DNA from: Symsagittifera roscoffensis
Taxonomy: Eukaryota; Xenacoelomorpha; Acoela; Convolutidae
Direction of reading: 5' to 3'
Assembly (NCBI RefSeq): GCF_963678635.1
Contig: NC_087062.1
Location: forward strand, 12,320,670-12,384,669
DNA: 64,000 bases
Part shown: one piece after another, positions 51,956-64,000 of the stretch
How positions within the stretch are numbered: position 1 is the first letter of the stretch
How the letters are laid out: every line of letters begins with the position of its first letter
The notes under the pieces: model-generated
Database searches by the model: none
What the model was told of the DNA's origin: nothing
What the model saw: only the letters and a program-made list of their open reading frames with translations
Made by a program: the position numbers and the translations under genes

Positions 51956-54719
51956 CAGAAGGTAAGTTTCGAGAAAAAATTTGTTTTTCAAAAGACATTT
52001 TTGGCGCCGGAATTTGTCGATACAGTTCTATTTAGGATTCTGAATGTCTTATTGATGAAAAATTAATAGATTTTAAACCCACTTAAATTAAGATTTTAAC
52101 ACACTGTTTTAAAACAATTGTTGAAAAAAAATTATTTGTAGAAAAAATGTATTACTCAAAGCATCGTATAAATTTACTACATAATCTCAGAAGTTGCCAC
52201 TGCATAAATTATTGGTTGAAATCCTCTATTAGCTGACTTCAAACTCACTGCCTCATACAGTGCTTATCGATACTTTGCCATCGGGCCATCTCCAGAGTCT
52301 TCTTATTCGCGTTTGTTCAATCATTTACTGCTAAAGTTTTACTTATAGACTTTTGCCATCGTAGCAGCAATGAATTTTACTACAAAGGCACAACAATTTG
52401 TTGCATCTGGACTTCTCCATGAACACATCTGGTTCTCTCTTGTCATGTTTTTTTTCCTTAGAGCAGCAAGTAAGGGGAAAAATTGTTTTTCGCATCTGCT
52501 CAGAAATCTTATCGACTCTTCTTGCTTCGCTTTTGAGTCCATTCTGCTCGCTTGCTGGGTAGGATACATTTGTTTTAATTTCCTTCTGCAAAAGCCAAAA
52601 AAAGAAAATCAGTAACCGGTTCAAGCTCTTAAAATTTGTTGACGTCGCAAAAATTATCGAAACATTTATAATACAGCTCCAACAATCTCAACTTGGCTTA
52701 CTGTAGGGTAAAGAATCCTTGTATAATTGGTTAACGATGTTATACAGCAGATATAACAAGCTCCACCTCATACAAATCTCTAGTTACTATATTGAGTCTC
52801 TTGAAGAACTGATTTTTGTTAGCTTTTTGCGTTTTTTCATCAGCAAGATATTTTGTCATTGTAAATTTTTATCGTTCCATGATTTGATAGTCATATGAAC
52901 TATTTTCTAGCAGTTTTATTGTTTCAGGTTTCACACCATATAAACGATTCTCATGGCCAACTTGACTAGCATCAAGAACAGATCGAGCGACACTGTCGGA
53001 AACTTTTCGCTGTAAGAATTGTAAAAGTCAAGGAAGTGTTGTACACTGTAGTCCATGATCCAAATAAAAAATGTTAAAAGCGTTCCGCTGGTTAAATTGA
53101 GGCTCGATATCAACTTTGCTTGCGGTTGTTTCAACAAACCGTTTTCTTTTGCATTTGTCTGCATATATATCCCAATATCGTTTCTGGTAATATATTATTT
53201 TCGAAAATAGGTGGGAAATTGGAGAGCTTCAACTTTAGTTCACCTGGAACACTGATATTGCCTTGCGAGTAGACAAACATTGTTTTTTTTTAAGTTTTGC
53301 AGTACTGAATTAGGAGGAAGAAGTCTTTTGAAAGGAAAATAAGTTCTAACGTGTTTTCAAGTCAACATTGTTTTGTAATTGATCTCAACAACTACACTCC
53401 CGCGTTCCTTCAATGGAGTATCATTTTTCTCGAATACATTATTTTCGAAGCACATCTGTTTTCTTGATTCCTCGTTTGATATCATCATCAGTTAGGATAG
53501 GTCTAGCTTCTTGACAAGAGCCAAAATTGAAGAAACAACCATTGCTTCAAAAACAGTCTTACAATGTTTGCAATAACCATCAACACTGAAGCAATCAATT
53601 TTTTCCGGGTTCCTTTTGCGTAGTAGCGTTCAGTTTTACATTCAGTTCGGGTTTCTTGAAAAATTTATATGACCATATTTTCAAACGTACGAACTCGGAT
53701 TTGTCTTGCCTTGGTTGTTTGTCTTTCTTCATTAAATTCCCATCTAGTTACAAGGGTATATCCTGACACATGTGGATATCACTGACTGGCATCACTTCCA
53801 ACGACTGATTTTGAGATGTTGTTTGATTTTTGAAAAAATGTCTCGTGACCTACTGTTTCATTCGTGAAAAAAAAATGAGGGACCACTGGTCATATCTTCC
53901 CGTATTTTTTAAAGCAAGTCACTATGACTCAAGAAGAAGAGGTAAGACTTATAGTCAGTTGACTTGTGTAGACAGATGTTCTCTAGATTCGGTAGTGTGC
54001 TGCCGAGTTTTAACATTAGTGTCCTGTTTGTCATGATAAAATTTATTTTTTCTGCATTGCCTCAAGAATAGGAACAACATCTTTCTTATTACATCACTGT
54101 AGAAAATCGCGAAAGGTTGTCAGCTTTTGCTGTTTCCAAATAGATTTCAGGTCGTCGTAGTTTTTAGCCCTTAGAAGGTTTGGTTTCAATCTTGAGCATC
54201 ATCATTGCCTGCTCTTTAGTATTGAGAAGCTTCTGAAAACCGTCTTATCTTTATCGAGAGGGTTGCTGTTCTTCAATTTACTGTAGCAATCATCATTCGA
54301 CGCTTGTTGTTGTTCATCGAGTTCGTTCGGAGTATGAAAACACTTATATGGAAAGTACCCTTTCATCTCATTGCCCTGTAAGCTATTAGAGAAAAGTCCA
54401 AAATAGTAGCTCCACCCAACAACTCCATGATGTGCACAAGCTGATTGTCTCCAAATTTGAAGGAAACAAAGTTATTTTCGCTTCCTTGATAACTGAAGAT
54501 TCAATTTACTTTTCGTTGTTTAGGAAGGGATGAGATTTGATTCATTACGGTTTATATCATACCAATCACTGTTGAATCCAAATACTGGTTGAGTGTTGGT
54601 GTATATGTCGTATCAAATCAGTTAATTGATTTTCTTCAATCCTGAGAAAAGCTCTTCCTTCACTTTTATTGAAACCGCCTCGCTCGTTAAGCATTTTGAA
54701 AATGGTGTTTTTGTTTAGG
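51956..54719. other. Intergenic region, no clear gene
   Basis: Only short frames without recognisable domains on either strand. AT-rich, with no repeats of clear boundary noticed. Confidence 0.4.
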
Positions 54720-56050
54720 AAGCCACTCAAGCTATGAAATACCTGAGGTAGTTTCAGACTAAATCAGTTCGCGGAAACTTTTCTGAGCAAGCTATTCAAG
54801 CTGTGAAGATTGGCTATATTTAAAAGTATTTTAAGAAAGGAATCTGATTGCGAATAGTTTAAGTTTTCCTTTTGGAGCCCATTTAATTTTTTCTAAGCAA
54901 AAAAATTGATCAATGAAACTTGAAAAAATTTCGAATTGTTTTTTAGAGCAAATCAGTGCGCAAAATCATACAAGCACGCTATTGAAACTATGAAAAGTTA
55001 TAGTTATTCAAGTGGTTTCTTTAGACCGAAAAGTTTTGTAAAAATTTAGTTTTTATGAGTGATGCTATTCATGTTTCGAATTTAAGAAAAAAAATTTTTT
55101 TTCATAGTCCTAATTGCTTTGCAAAAAATTCATGTTTTTCGAAAACAAATCACTCAAGCTGTGAATCTTTAAAATATTTAAATTTAATTTACAGACCAAA
55201 CTGGTGGGTAAAAACTTCAAGCTATGAAATCTTGAAATAATCCATGGAGTTATAAAATCTAATCGTATTGCAAAAAGTTTCAGAAAGTTTTCAGAAAAAA
55301 ATTCAGAAAGCTAAATATTCCAAGTTATCTCATAGATCGAATCGGTTCGCCAAAAAAGGGTTTTTCGAGCACGCCATTCCAGCTATGAAACTTAAGAAAT
55401 AATTTAAGTAAATTCATAGACCGATTCGGCTGGCAAAATGTTTAAGTTTTTCTGAGCAATTTATTAAAGCCATGTAATTTCCAATTATTTCAAGTTTATA
55501 TAAAAACTTGAGATTATTGGAAAATACATTGCTTCAATATATAAGAGCTAGTATTTTTGAGGAAAAAAATTTCTATGGAAGCTATTCAAGCAGGTACATT
55601 TTAAACTAAGAACTGTTCTCAAAAGATATAAACATTTCCAAGCGAAATTTTTAAGCTATGAAACTTCGAAACATTCAAGTTATTTTATAGATCTAATTGG
55701 TTCGCAAAAATTTTGATTTTCCAGAGCGAGCTATTAAAGCTCTGAAACTTTGAACGTTTTCAATTTATTTCAAAGGGCAAGTCAGTTTGTGAAAATTTAG
55801 CTTAGAAAAGGTTTGCGAAAATATTTGCTTTAGATCATTTGAGAAACGATTCGGTCTATGAAATAGCTTAAAATATTTCAAAATTTCTCTGAGCACGCTA
55901 TTCATGCGATGAAACTTCGAAATAGGTTAAGTTGTTTATTAGATCAAATCGACTGACGAGAAGTTTCACGTTTTCTAAGCAAGCTATTGAGACGATGAAA
56001 CTTTGATGTATCTCAAGGTTTTTCATAGCGCAGATCGTTTTTTCAAAAAT
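54720..56050 (+). repeat. Highly diverged tandem array, unit about 65-110 bp
   Basis: A block of the form AAGCTATGAAACTTTGAAAT..., then TTTATAGACCAAAT(C/T)GGTTCGCAAAA, then TTTTTCTGAGCAAGCTATT recurs at least twelve times. CTATGAAA-type phrases occur near 54730, 54800, 54985, 55155, 55220, 55382, 55468, 55655, 55740, 55855, 55905 and 55992. Copies are strongly diverged but keep block order, so this is an old satellite-like array. Confidence 0.75.
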
Positions 56051-57540
56051 CTAATTTTTCTTCAAGGAATTTGCTGTTTTTTGTTGGTTCATTTCAAAAT
56101 GAAATCAATCTGAAAAAGTAAAATTTCAGAAAATGGACAGGTACTGTCTAGCCGTGAAAATGAACTGAGTTCATTTTGTCTAAAGAATTGAATTTTTGTA
56201 AAAAAAACAATTCGAGAATATTCCAGACTAAAAAAAGTATGAAAGTTCTAGAATATTCTTGGCCTTCTCTTAAAACTGAAGCCTAAAGAATTTTTTATAC
56301 GTAGCATTCGAAAAAGCTAAAACATTGCGTTCAATTAAACATTGCGCATTCGGACTTTCATTTAATATATACGACCGTGAAGGGTGTGAAAGGGCAAGGG
56401 AACTAGTTCTGACAATGGGTTGTACCCCTGGCGTAAATTCAAATCAAGAGCACTCAAGATGCTTATCACTGACCACCGATGATGGGGCGAGAAAATACGA
56501 TCTGGCTCGAAATTTTGGGACGTGCAACACGATGGACAATAGAGCAGGGGAGTTCCTTTTTGCTGAAATACCAACTTTTAGAGCTGGATCTTCGTAGATT
56601 TACAGGCCTTCGTCAGTGATGCGGGTCCAACAAAAAGAAACATTGCAACCTGACGTGACCAGGCTGAAAAAAATTGAAGACAAAAAAGCAAAAAAGACAA
56701 CAAATAAAGTCTCAAACAAAATGAAACGCAAGTTGAGGAACATCATATTAGGCAAAAGAGGGACCAAGTGCAAGGCTTGTACGAGGAAGCCATCGTCAAA
56801 TCTAACCAACAGGGATGGGCCAGATTGTCACTCCGTTGCTTTAAGAGGCCATTATTGTCTCGATTGGTTGATACCAGATGAAGCTTATTTTTCTCGGCTT
56901 GCAACTCTAGAGATCGCGGAGTCACCGGGGTTAACAAAAAGAAGACGACATTTGAGACCGTTATTGCTGGAATGCAAACAGAGCTTCAGAACCAGAGCCT
57001 TTTTGTGAAGCCCTGATCCATCTAATGACTCACGGGATAATCCAGAAAGCGAATCCTACTCTAAAAAAGTTGCCAGGTTAATTCGAAAGCCAGTCTAAAG
57101 TCCAGATGATTTTCGGTGATAAAACATTTCCGATTTCATGGGCTTATCTACCAGTTTTTATTGACTTGAAGCTTGAAAAATAACTGTACGTGCTGTCTGA
57201 AGCAGATCATAATCAGACGTTGATTATTGTTTGTGCGATCAATTCAGTAGTTTTTTGCGTAATTTGATTTTTGCATGTACGATCAACTGTATGCACTGGG
57301 AATTCTGGATCTGATACTGACAATTCAACTTCGGTCTGAGGATTTCCATAACCGCTCTTAAGCATAAACCTGAGACGAAAAACAATCTGAGACGAAAAAC
57401 AATCCTCATCAAAAAATCTGAATCAGTAAATTTGAATACTTTTGCCATCTCAGCGATTTGGTAGCGTTTGAATGGTTGTCATAGACTTGAGTCAGATCAA
57501 CCTTGTATGAAAGTTCCTCTTCTCTCTTTTGGTGTCACTC
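56051..57540. other. Unassigned stretch with coding-like + strand frames
   Basis: Frames at 56325-56597 (YDREGCERARELVLTMG) and 56616-57008 (basic, KRKLRNIILGKRGTKCKACTR, then a Cys/His-containing stretch) have plausible amino-acid composition, but neither is recognised and they are in different frames. They may be a decayed retroelement gag-like region. Confidence 0.35.
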
Positions 57541-57544
57541 GGAG

Positions 57545-57790
57545 TAATTCAAAAAGTATCATCAACAATAATGGACGCAAAACGCACCCCTGCTTCACTT
57601 ACAAAGGTGTTTTCTAAACACCAGCTAGCAAGGTGATTAGCAAGGTGTTGTCCACATGATTGGCCATGGAGCACTTCAATCACACTGATGACATCAATGT
57701 GGGTTTCAAATCGCTCAGGGCAATAAACAGCATTTCCTCATGAAAAAATCAAAAACCTTTTTCAGGTCAAGGAATGTCATTCAAAGAGGG
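57545..57790 (-). mobile_element. Fragment of a LINE reverse transcriptase
   Basis: On the - strand, successive frames give LDLKKVFDFF (the D..KAFD motif), then ERFETHIDVISVIEVLHG, then VKQGCVLRPLL (the VKQGCVLAP motif of LINE reverse transcriptases). Stops and frameshifts separate the pieces. No endonuclease was found. Confidence 0.7.
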
Positions 57791-59529
57791 TCTTTAAATA
57801 ATCTTTCACGCGTCCCACTTTTATAAAACTCCAAAAAAAATTTAATGGGTGAAATAATGATCCAGGATTAGTATGGCGAGCTCTTTTTGCTTTCTTTTGC
57901 ACTTCCCAAATTTTGATTTTTCAATGGGTTTTTAACTGGTGAAATATAAATCGACGAGTGTGTATGGCGGATTGCTATGGCCTCATTCCGGTTTGGCACA
58001 TTCTTCTCGCAAATGTACAGTTTTGACACTATGGCCTCATTGCGGTTTTCTTCTCGCAAATTTGCAGCCAAAATACTGCTGGGGTTGCTGCAAATAATCC
58101 AGAAGCACGTTAAAGCCTTAAAAGATTAACTGGAAGCAGAAATATTTTTTCCTATGGTTGACTTCCATGGCTTCACTATTCACGCGAAAACTTTTCTCGG
58201 CTGAGTCATTGCGACTTATTGCGGTAGTAACTATGCAGTACAAATAATAGCGCCTGAAGCCTCAAGACAGAGACAACTGTTTAATTGACCTTCTCTGCTG
58301 CTATGTGTACATCTTGCGTGAATGTCTCTTCAAAGGTATAGAGAACAGTACACTGGAAAAAAGAAATAGACTTCAATGATATCTGGAGAAAAGAATTTTT
58401 GAGTTACGAGGTTGTTTTTCACGATAACGACCTACCATTAAATTTTCGAAGGATGATCGATTTGTGGACAAAACCAGCTTAAGTCAAGTGAAAAGTGTAG
58501 AATTTGAAACACCACTAGAGCCCTCAGGAAGAGAAGCGCTCAAGGCACCAATTTGATCCTAAAAGATTTGTCACTGCACCACGCGGAATTTTTGGTTTTC
58601 TGATAAAAGCCTCATTTGTTTGATCTGAGATGATGAAAAAATCATATCAAAAGAACTGATTGTTAGCAGAAGGTAAGTGTTCTTGTTGTGAGCTCCATCT
58701 TGGTTTAATTACTATTGCAATTTATGCCAGTAGATGACGCTGGCTTCAATTCAACTATACGGCGTGACGCTATCGGTTTTGTGAGCAGGTCAGTCATACC
58801 GGATGCAGTGATTCAGGCCCTCCACCAAATCAAGTACACAGCCACAAATGATCGAGTTGGGATCATAGTGTTTCCTGTGTATCAAATCGTTATGATTTAA
58901 AGTGATGAACAGGCGAGGAGAATCCTGCAAAAATGATCATCATTAGAGAATCATGCAAACACAGTCGAAATAAAGAGAAATTCAACTTAAAAAATCGACA
59001 ACTAACAGTTTTACATCGCCCACTAAATAAGGCCAAAAAAGACTTTTTAATATACCTCTGGAATAAAACGCCCTAATTATAACCCTTGTGGAAGCTGGAT
59101 CCGCTCTTTTCATTTTTGATGCAGCTGAACTGCTAAAGTAATTGAACTAAGAAAAGTTTTAAATCTACGACGTTCTTGAACTGAAGTTACTCTGAGTTTA
59201 GAGAGCGACACGAAAACGATATGCATTCCACTTTCTGAAAAGACAGCTGAGCACTATGCTGGTCATTGTCTGAAAGCTAATGAAGTTCTTCGGAAGCTAA
59301 GCACACATTTATGTTGATTGAATAATCGGAAAACTGAGAAGATTATGTTTATTTCTGAAAACGAGATAAACTTGAGTGACTTGATTGTGGTTGACAAATT
59401 AATTTTGCTTCATCACTTAAGTATAAGCTAAACTTTTTAGAAAAGCGATAAAAAAAGAAGAGCAGTTTAGGTTCGGGCAGTCACTTGAAATCAGCAGGCC
59501 AAAAGTTAAAATGAAAACACAATTAACCT
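57791..59529. other. Intergenic region, possibly decayed BEL/Pao pol
   Basis: Isolated + strand pieces near 58320-58600 could be reverse-transcriptase remnants of the element whose integrase end lies at 59530-59900, but I cannot align them with confidence. No gene seen. Confidence 0.3.
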
Positions 59530-59900
59530 AATGCTCCACATGATGTTGGCTCAAGTTTTTGTCTGATTCAGTATTGCAAGCGCGCATTCTGTTCGATACT
59601 TCAAACCGGCAAACTAGCATCAGACGACTTCGACTCATATTAAAAAGCGCGAAACGTGACTTCAGTAAACAGGTATACGGATAGCTTGAAAACTATCACG
59701 CCTAACCACTTCGTTCTCGGGCGATCAAGTGCGAAACTCCCTTCCTTGAGCTGTGAAGAAGAATTCAACCAGAGGAAATGCTTTTCGTGTGCACAGGCAT
59801 ACGCAAATTACAAATTTTTGAACAAATCCACAGTCAAATCTTTCGTTCACGTACCGATACTTTTTTAGCCCGAAACGAGCCGACAACCAGACAAGCACAA
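59530..59900 (+). mobile_element. Probable BEL/Pao integrase C-terminal fragment
   Basis: The + strand frame contains ITPNHFVLGRSSAKLPS, close to the TPNHFLLGRSSP motif at the end of BEL/Pao integrases. It is followed at the right distance by an RKCFSCAQAYANYKFLNK stretch that fits the W..AQ..ANHFW region. Upstream pieces are in other frames. No LTR was identified. Confidence 0.55.
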
Positions 59901-62900
59901 ATTTTTATACCCCACATATATTGCAATATCATTCGATTACAAACCATATTATCTAGCAAACATATTCGACCTCACACCATAATGCAAAACAACATTTGAT
60001 AACCCACGAACAATAGAAGAACACTATGAACAAAATTTTTGACGCACCCAAGTTAAAACCTGTCGTTCACGTAGGAAAGAAAAAACCCAACCAAGATATT
60101 TTCCAGAAACCGTTACAGTAGTTTGCTTCTGAAAAGTTTTTCAAACGTTTAGCTAACCACGGATGAGTTCTTCTCATTAGATGTTTCCTTTATAGTGGTA
60201 GCTCCACGCCTTCTATTTTTCGGTTGAATCTGATTGTTAATTTTTTTAAATTATCCAATCACACTCTAATTTTTTTATTGTACTGTAGTGAGTTGAAGGA
60301 TAGTGTAGATGCTGCAGACTGGTATAGTGATGTGTCGTTTTAAAGAATTATAAAACACTCATATGAACTAAAATAGTTTAAAGCGATGTAGCGGGAATGG
60401 AGATTTAATTGATTTGAAGAAAAAACACGATAATGTGAACAAGCAAAAGAAGATGAAACATATGCTACAGAACGCCACATTCCATTTTGTTTCATGTTTC
60501 TTAATTTAAAATTGTACGATTTCAAAATTGTTGCCATTAAGTTTTCAACAAATACCAAGAAAGCAGCTTGCTACCTTCATTACCCAAAACCCATAAAGTG
60601 TTGACCCACTTCTCATGAAAACGCCAGATATACAACCGGCAGAAAATAAACAAATTTGGATAATTGTCATAAGGCTCTTAGCAACAAACATATAACACAA
60701 AAAAAGCTCAGTTTTATAAAATTTTCCAGACATCTGACTTGTATGAGGGTGCTATTTTTTTTCTTAATGTTATGATTAAAAGCCGAAAATTACTGAAACT
60801 GGACAAAAAAGGCTCAGTTGGCAAAAATGGTCCGACAGGCTATAAAGTTGTGTTAATTTCAAAATTGAAAAAATAATTCTAGGTTTTTTTGGCTGATTTT
60901 GTAAATCTACACTTGGGCGTAACAATGCTTGTCATGAATCTCTGAATTAAAAGAGCTATTGCATGCAATAGGATAAAAGTTGGGTCCTCTCAGGCACAGA
61001 TCAATTTTAGTCTTTAATTCAATATTAAAGTAATTTCGTTTGATGTTTCCCGCAATCCAATGTTTTGCTGTAAAAATTATTAACTTGCACCAGAGTTTCC
61101 AAGTGATATTCAGGTTCTGATTTTCAGCAGCCTGGAAGATGGCATTCCTTGATCTGGCATAAGTAATCAAAATTATCACAATCTGCATCGAACTCGCACC
61201 AACTTTTTATTTGTCTACTAAAACACAATTTCACGACTAGATAAGTTATCTGGAATCTATGATTTGGTTAAAAGGACACGTTTTTCCGGAAATATTAACT
61301 CAAACCAATTTTCAACGCAAAATCAGACATACTCATTGTTTGACAATATATGCTCTTTTTTTAAAAAAAAAGTACCCAGAAGCTCTGAAAACATACAAAC
61401 CAATCCTTTGCTTGTCTGAATACTCTAAAAAAGTGTACAGTTTTTCTAATAGATATGACCAGACCTGAGTCAGAGCTAAACAGCTTAGAATCAAATCTAA
61501 TCATACATGCTATAGATTTTGATTATTAGATAAACTAGAGAAATGAAAGTAGACAATACTGATTTGAAATTCAAACTAAGGATGATGAATAAATACTTCA
61601 ATTTCGTTTTATTACAAGAGAAAAAATAAAACTATTCGTACTTTAAAAATGTTTTAAAAAACTTTGTTTTCAAGCGTTTAAATATTTATTCTCCGCCTAC
61701 ATCATCTGGGTTATCACGGCTTGATTTTTTTTCCGAAAAAAAAACGAGTACAATCTGAAAATTTGAAACCTTTTTGTACCGTCCGATAACGTATTACACG
61801 CAATAAAAGGTAGCTCGCGTTACAACAGAGTTCGGATTACTCGTCGTTTTGTGAGCTTGCCTAACCTAAGGGGAAAATTTTATTTGATTTTTATGCCCGT
61901 TTTTTGCCCAGCGCGCCCTCTGCGACTTTTAACCAAAATTTTTGTATCAATCGAAGTTTTTTAATTTCATTTTCGAACTTTGTGAATTGTTGATTCTCCT
62001 AATATACCTAGTAGTTTTTTGTTACCAGTTTTGTATTGTGAGTTGTTTCTGTTATACTGAAAAAAAAACAAGTGTGTGGCTTCAACCAGGTAAAAGTTTG
62101 TGCATGCTTAATCGTTGATGAATTCCTGTAAAGGTTAAAAGTTGGTTAATACGTTTTCTAAGTTGATGGAAATTAATGCGTAAAATTCCCGTTTTCAGAT
62201 AAAATTTGAAAAATTATATCAAAATGGCTGTTTGATATGTCAAAAATTGTCTTAGAAAAATTATTCATGCGAGCGCATGAATCATTAATTATGTCGAAAG
62301 TCAAAACGAGACAACTAATCAAAATCCATTTGAAGCCGTTCACTTTTTTACAAACAAGCTTGCACATGTTTTTTGTTGAATCGACATGGTTCATATGCGG
62401 AGCTGAAGCTTGAAGTAAATATGCTTCAAGCTTGTGGAAGCCCTGGAAAAGTCAAGACCAGATCTGAGGGACAAGATCTGATTTTACAGCAGAGTTCGCA
62501 ACGGGTACTGACTAAAACAGATTTTTTTTGGACTTAGTTGTTTTTGATACCCCTAATTGTCGTAACGGAGATACTTTTATTTCTATATCGTCAAGTTTTG
62601 GTTTTTTCTTTGATACTTCTTTAAAAATATATCTTTGAAGGATGTTGCTCAAAACTGTCTTACATGGAAACACAGTCCTTCTTCTCCCGCTTCCCGGAGG
62701 AAATCCATTCGATCGACACGGTTGATGATATGAAAACAACTGAGATTAAGACTAGAAACAAGCTGAATTTTTTGGATAACATTTTGTTTTAGTCGGATTT
62801 CTGCTATTGTAAGGAATAATTACAATTAACTGTTTAACAAACCGCTGTGCAGAACGTTTTTTCTTACTGGTAAGTTCGTCTGACTATTCTCCTATTCTTA

Positions 62901-63554
62901 TAGCATAACTGATGAAACATACCAGCTGCTGAAATTCGTTTGGTTTTTCGTCTGAGAGAAAATGACGACAGCTAAAATTGGGTTAATTTTTTACCTCAAA
63001 AAACAATCCGCCTGCTAAAATTGGGCCAGTTGTACTGAAAAGGACGCCAAAAACTGCTTAAATTTTTATTTAAAAAGAGAGGGGGGTACGGGGGCAAGTG
63101 TGTTCTTATGTATTCTCTTAGACGATGATTTTATGCACACCAAAGAAACAGATGCGCGACATGGATTTTAGAAACAAAAGCTTTATTTTGTTGTTGCTGA
63201 TAGATTAATTAGAAAATTGGGATGTTTTTTTACTTAAAAGAAATGATCACACGATGGACTCAGAAATGCTGAAGATGTTTAAAAGGAGTTCAGTGGGAAT
63301 GCATATTTAGTGATTACCAAGAACTGAAATAATTTAGTCTGAAATTATTGGCGAAAAACTTACTAAACACTAAAATTATCAGGTGCTATAAAGCATCAAG
63401 ATTCTAAGGTATCAGAACCCTTTCTTTGAACCGTAAATAAACAAAAAGGATTTTTTTTCTCAAGTTTTATAAAATGCCAAAAGGAAACAAAACTGCTCGT
63501 ATCAGGGCGAAGCCCTGAATGTTCCGACTGCCTTTTAAGGTTTATGGAGCAGCA
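59901..63554. other. Intergenic region, no feature recognised
   Basis: AT-rich. No gene, RNA or clear transposon boundary seen on either strand. The phrase CTAAAATTGGG appears twice near 62970-63025. Confidence 0.4.
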
Positions 63555-64000
63555 GTAACAAATCAATTATAGCAAATAAGCTTCGTTCAACCAATTTGGA
63601 ACGATTTATAAGACGGATTAAATCTCCGCTTACGCGTTAATAGCGCGAATTATATCGCGCGTTAATTGTCCCAAATTGGTCAAAATGGCAATATTTAAAC
63701 CCTCATAACTTTACGAAAAATGATCACAGGTGAAATATCTTTTCAAATTTAAGCTCAAGACAACAATACCTTTTGAATGATAAAAAAAATTCTGTCAAAA
63801 ATGGCTAGTTAAAAAGTCGAAATTTGTCTGAAGAAAAAAAAAAACCCACCCCGAGCACAAATATTCCGTTACTTTCGTATCGAAAGTCGGAACAAAAAGA
63901 TAGATTTCGTTCCTTGTAACAAATCAATTATGGAAAATAAGCTTCGGTCAACCAATTTGGAACGATTTATACGGATTAAATCTCCGCTTACGCGTTAATA
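63555..64000 (+). repeat. Direct repeat, offset 361 bp, running off the window
   Basis: GTAACAAATCAATTAT begins at 63555 and again at 63916. The following roughly 85 bases (AAATAAGCTTCG, CAACCAATTTGGAACGATTT, TCTCCGCTTACGCGTTAATA) are almost identical. The unit contains an inner inverted pair ACCAATTTGG/CCAAATTGGT and the palindrome-rich AGCGCGAATTATATCGCGCG. Either a tandem array starts here or two copies of an element lie next to each other. Confidence 0.8.

Overview
This is AT-rich animal nuclear DNA. It carries four well-conserved metazoan genes on the + strand in the left 26 kb and one fast-evolving kinase-fold gene on the - strand from 31.6 to 48.9 kb. The rest is repeats and decayed transposons. 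I saw no bacterial operons, CRISPR arrays or rRNA. Three features point to a tunicate of the appendicularian (larvacean) type with an enlarged genome. The conserved genes have few or no introns. Splice-acceptor-like sequences sit a few bases upstream of the ATGs, as expected for spliced-leader trans-splicing. The kinase-fold gene is best explained by non-canonical GA-AG and GG-AG introns. The assignment is an inference; other animals with permissive splicing, such as copepods, are not excluded.

Layout. 1-4.8 kb: degenerate repeats. 4.8-5.7 kb: metaxin-1 (mitochondrial outer-membrane import/SAM complex). 7.0-10.3 kb: TOPBP1 (BRCT scaffold of the replication checkpoint), two exons. 10.6-19.2 kb: class II PI3-kinase, three exons, with nested MITEs in intron 1 and a SINE in intron 2. 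19.2-23.5 kb: repeats including a roughly 160-bp satellite. 23.5-26.0 kb: HMG-CoA reductase, one exon. 26-31.4 kb: repeats, a tRNA-like sequence and a dead jockey-like LINE. 31.6-48.9 kb: five-exon divergent (pseudo)kinase gene whose introns hold hAT-like MITEs, a foldback element, an internally deleted Ty3/gypsy element, a SINE and a cluster of MITEs with 8-bp target-site duplications. 49-64 kb: MITEs, two tandem arrays and remnants of a LINE and of a probable BEL/Pao element; no intact gene seen.

The most interesting observation is intron 3 of the kinase-fold gene (33177-34230, - strand). It is a roughly 139-bp inverted-repeat element sitting between two adjacent codons. It is flanked by imperfect copies of a short target (AACAGG/AAAAGG), each containing AG|G, so removal at AG|G...AG|G restores the reading frame. 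A foldback transposon with a perfect 9-bp duplication later inserted inside it. This looks like a transposon-born, introner-like intron. With GA-AG (or GT-AG) introns at the other junctions, the five exons give an uninterrupted 274-codon frame.

The four conserved genes are unrelated housekeeping functions (mitochondrial import, checkpoint, phosphoinositide signalling, mevalonate pathway). They share orientation but I infer no common pathway.
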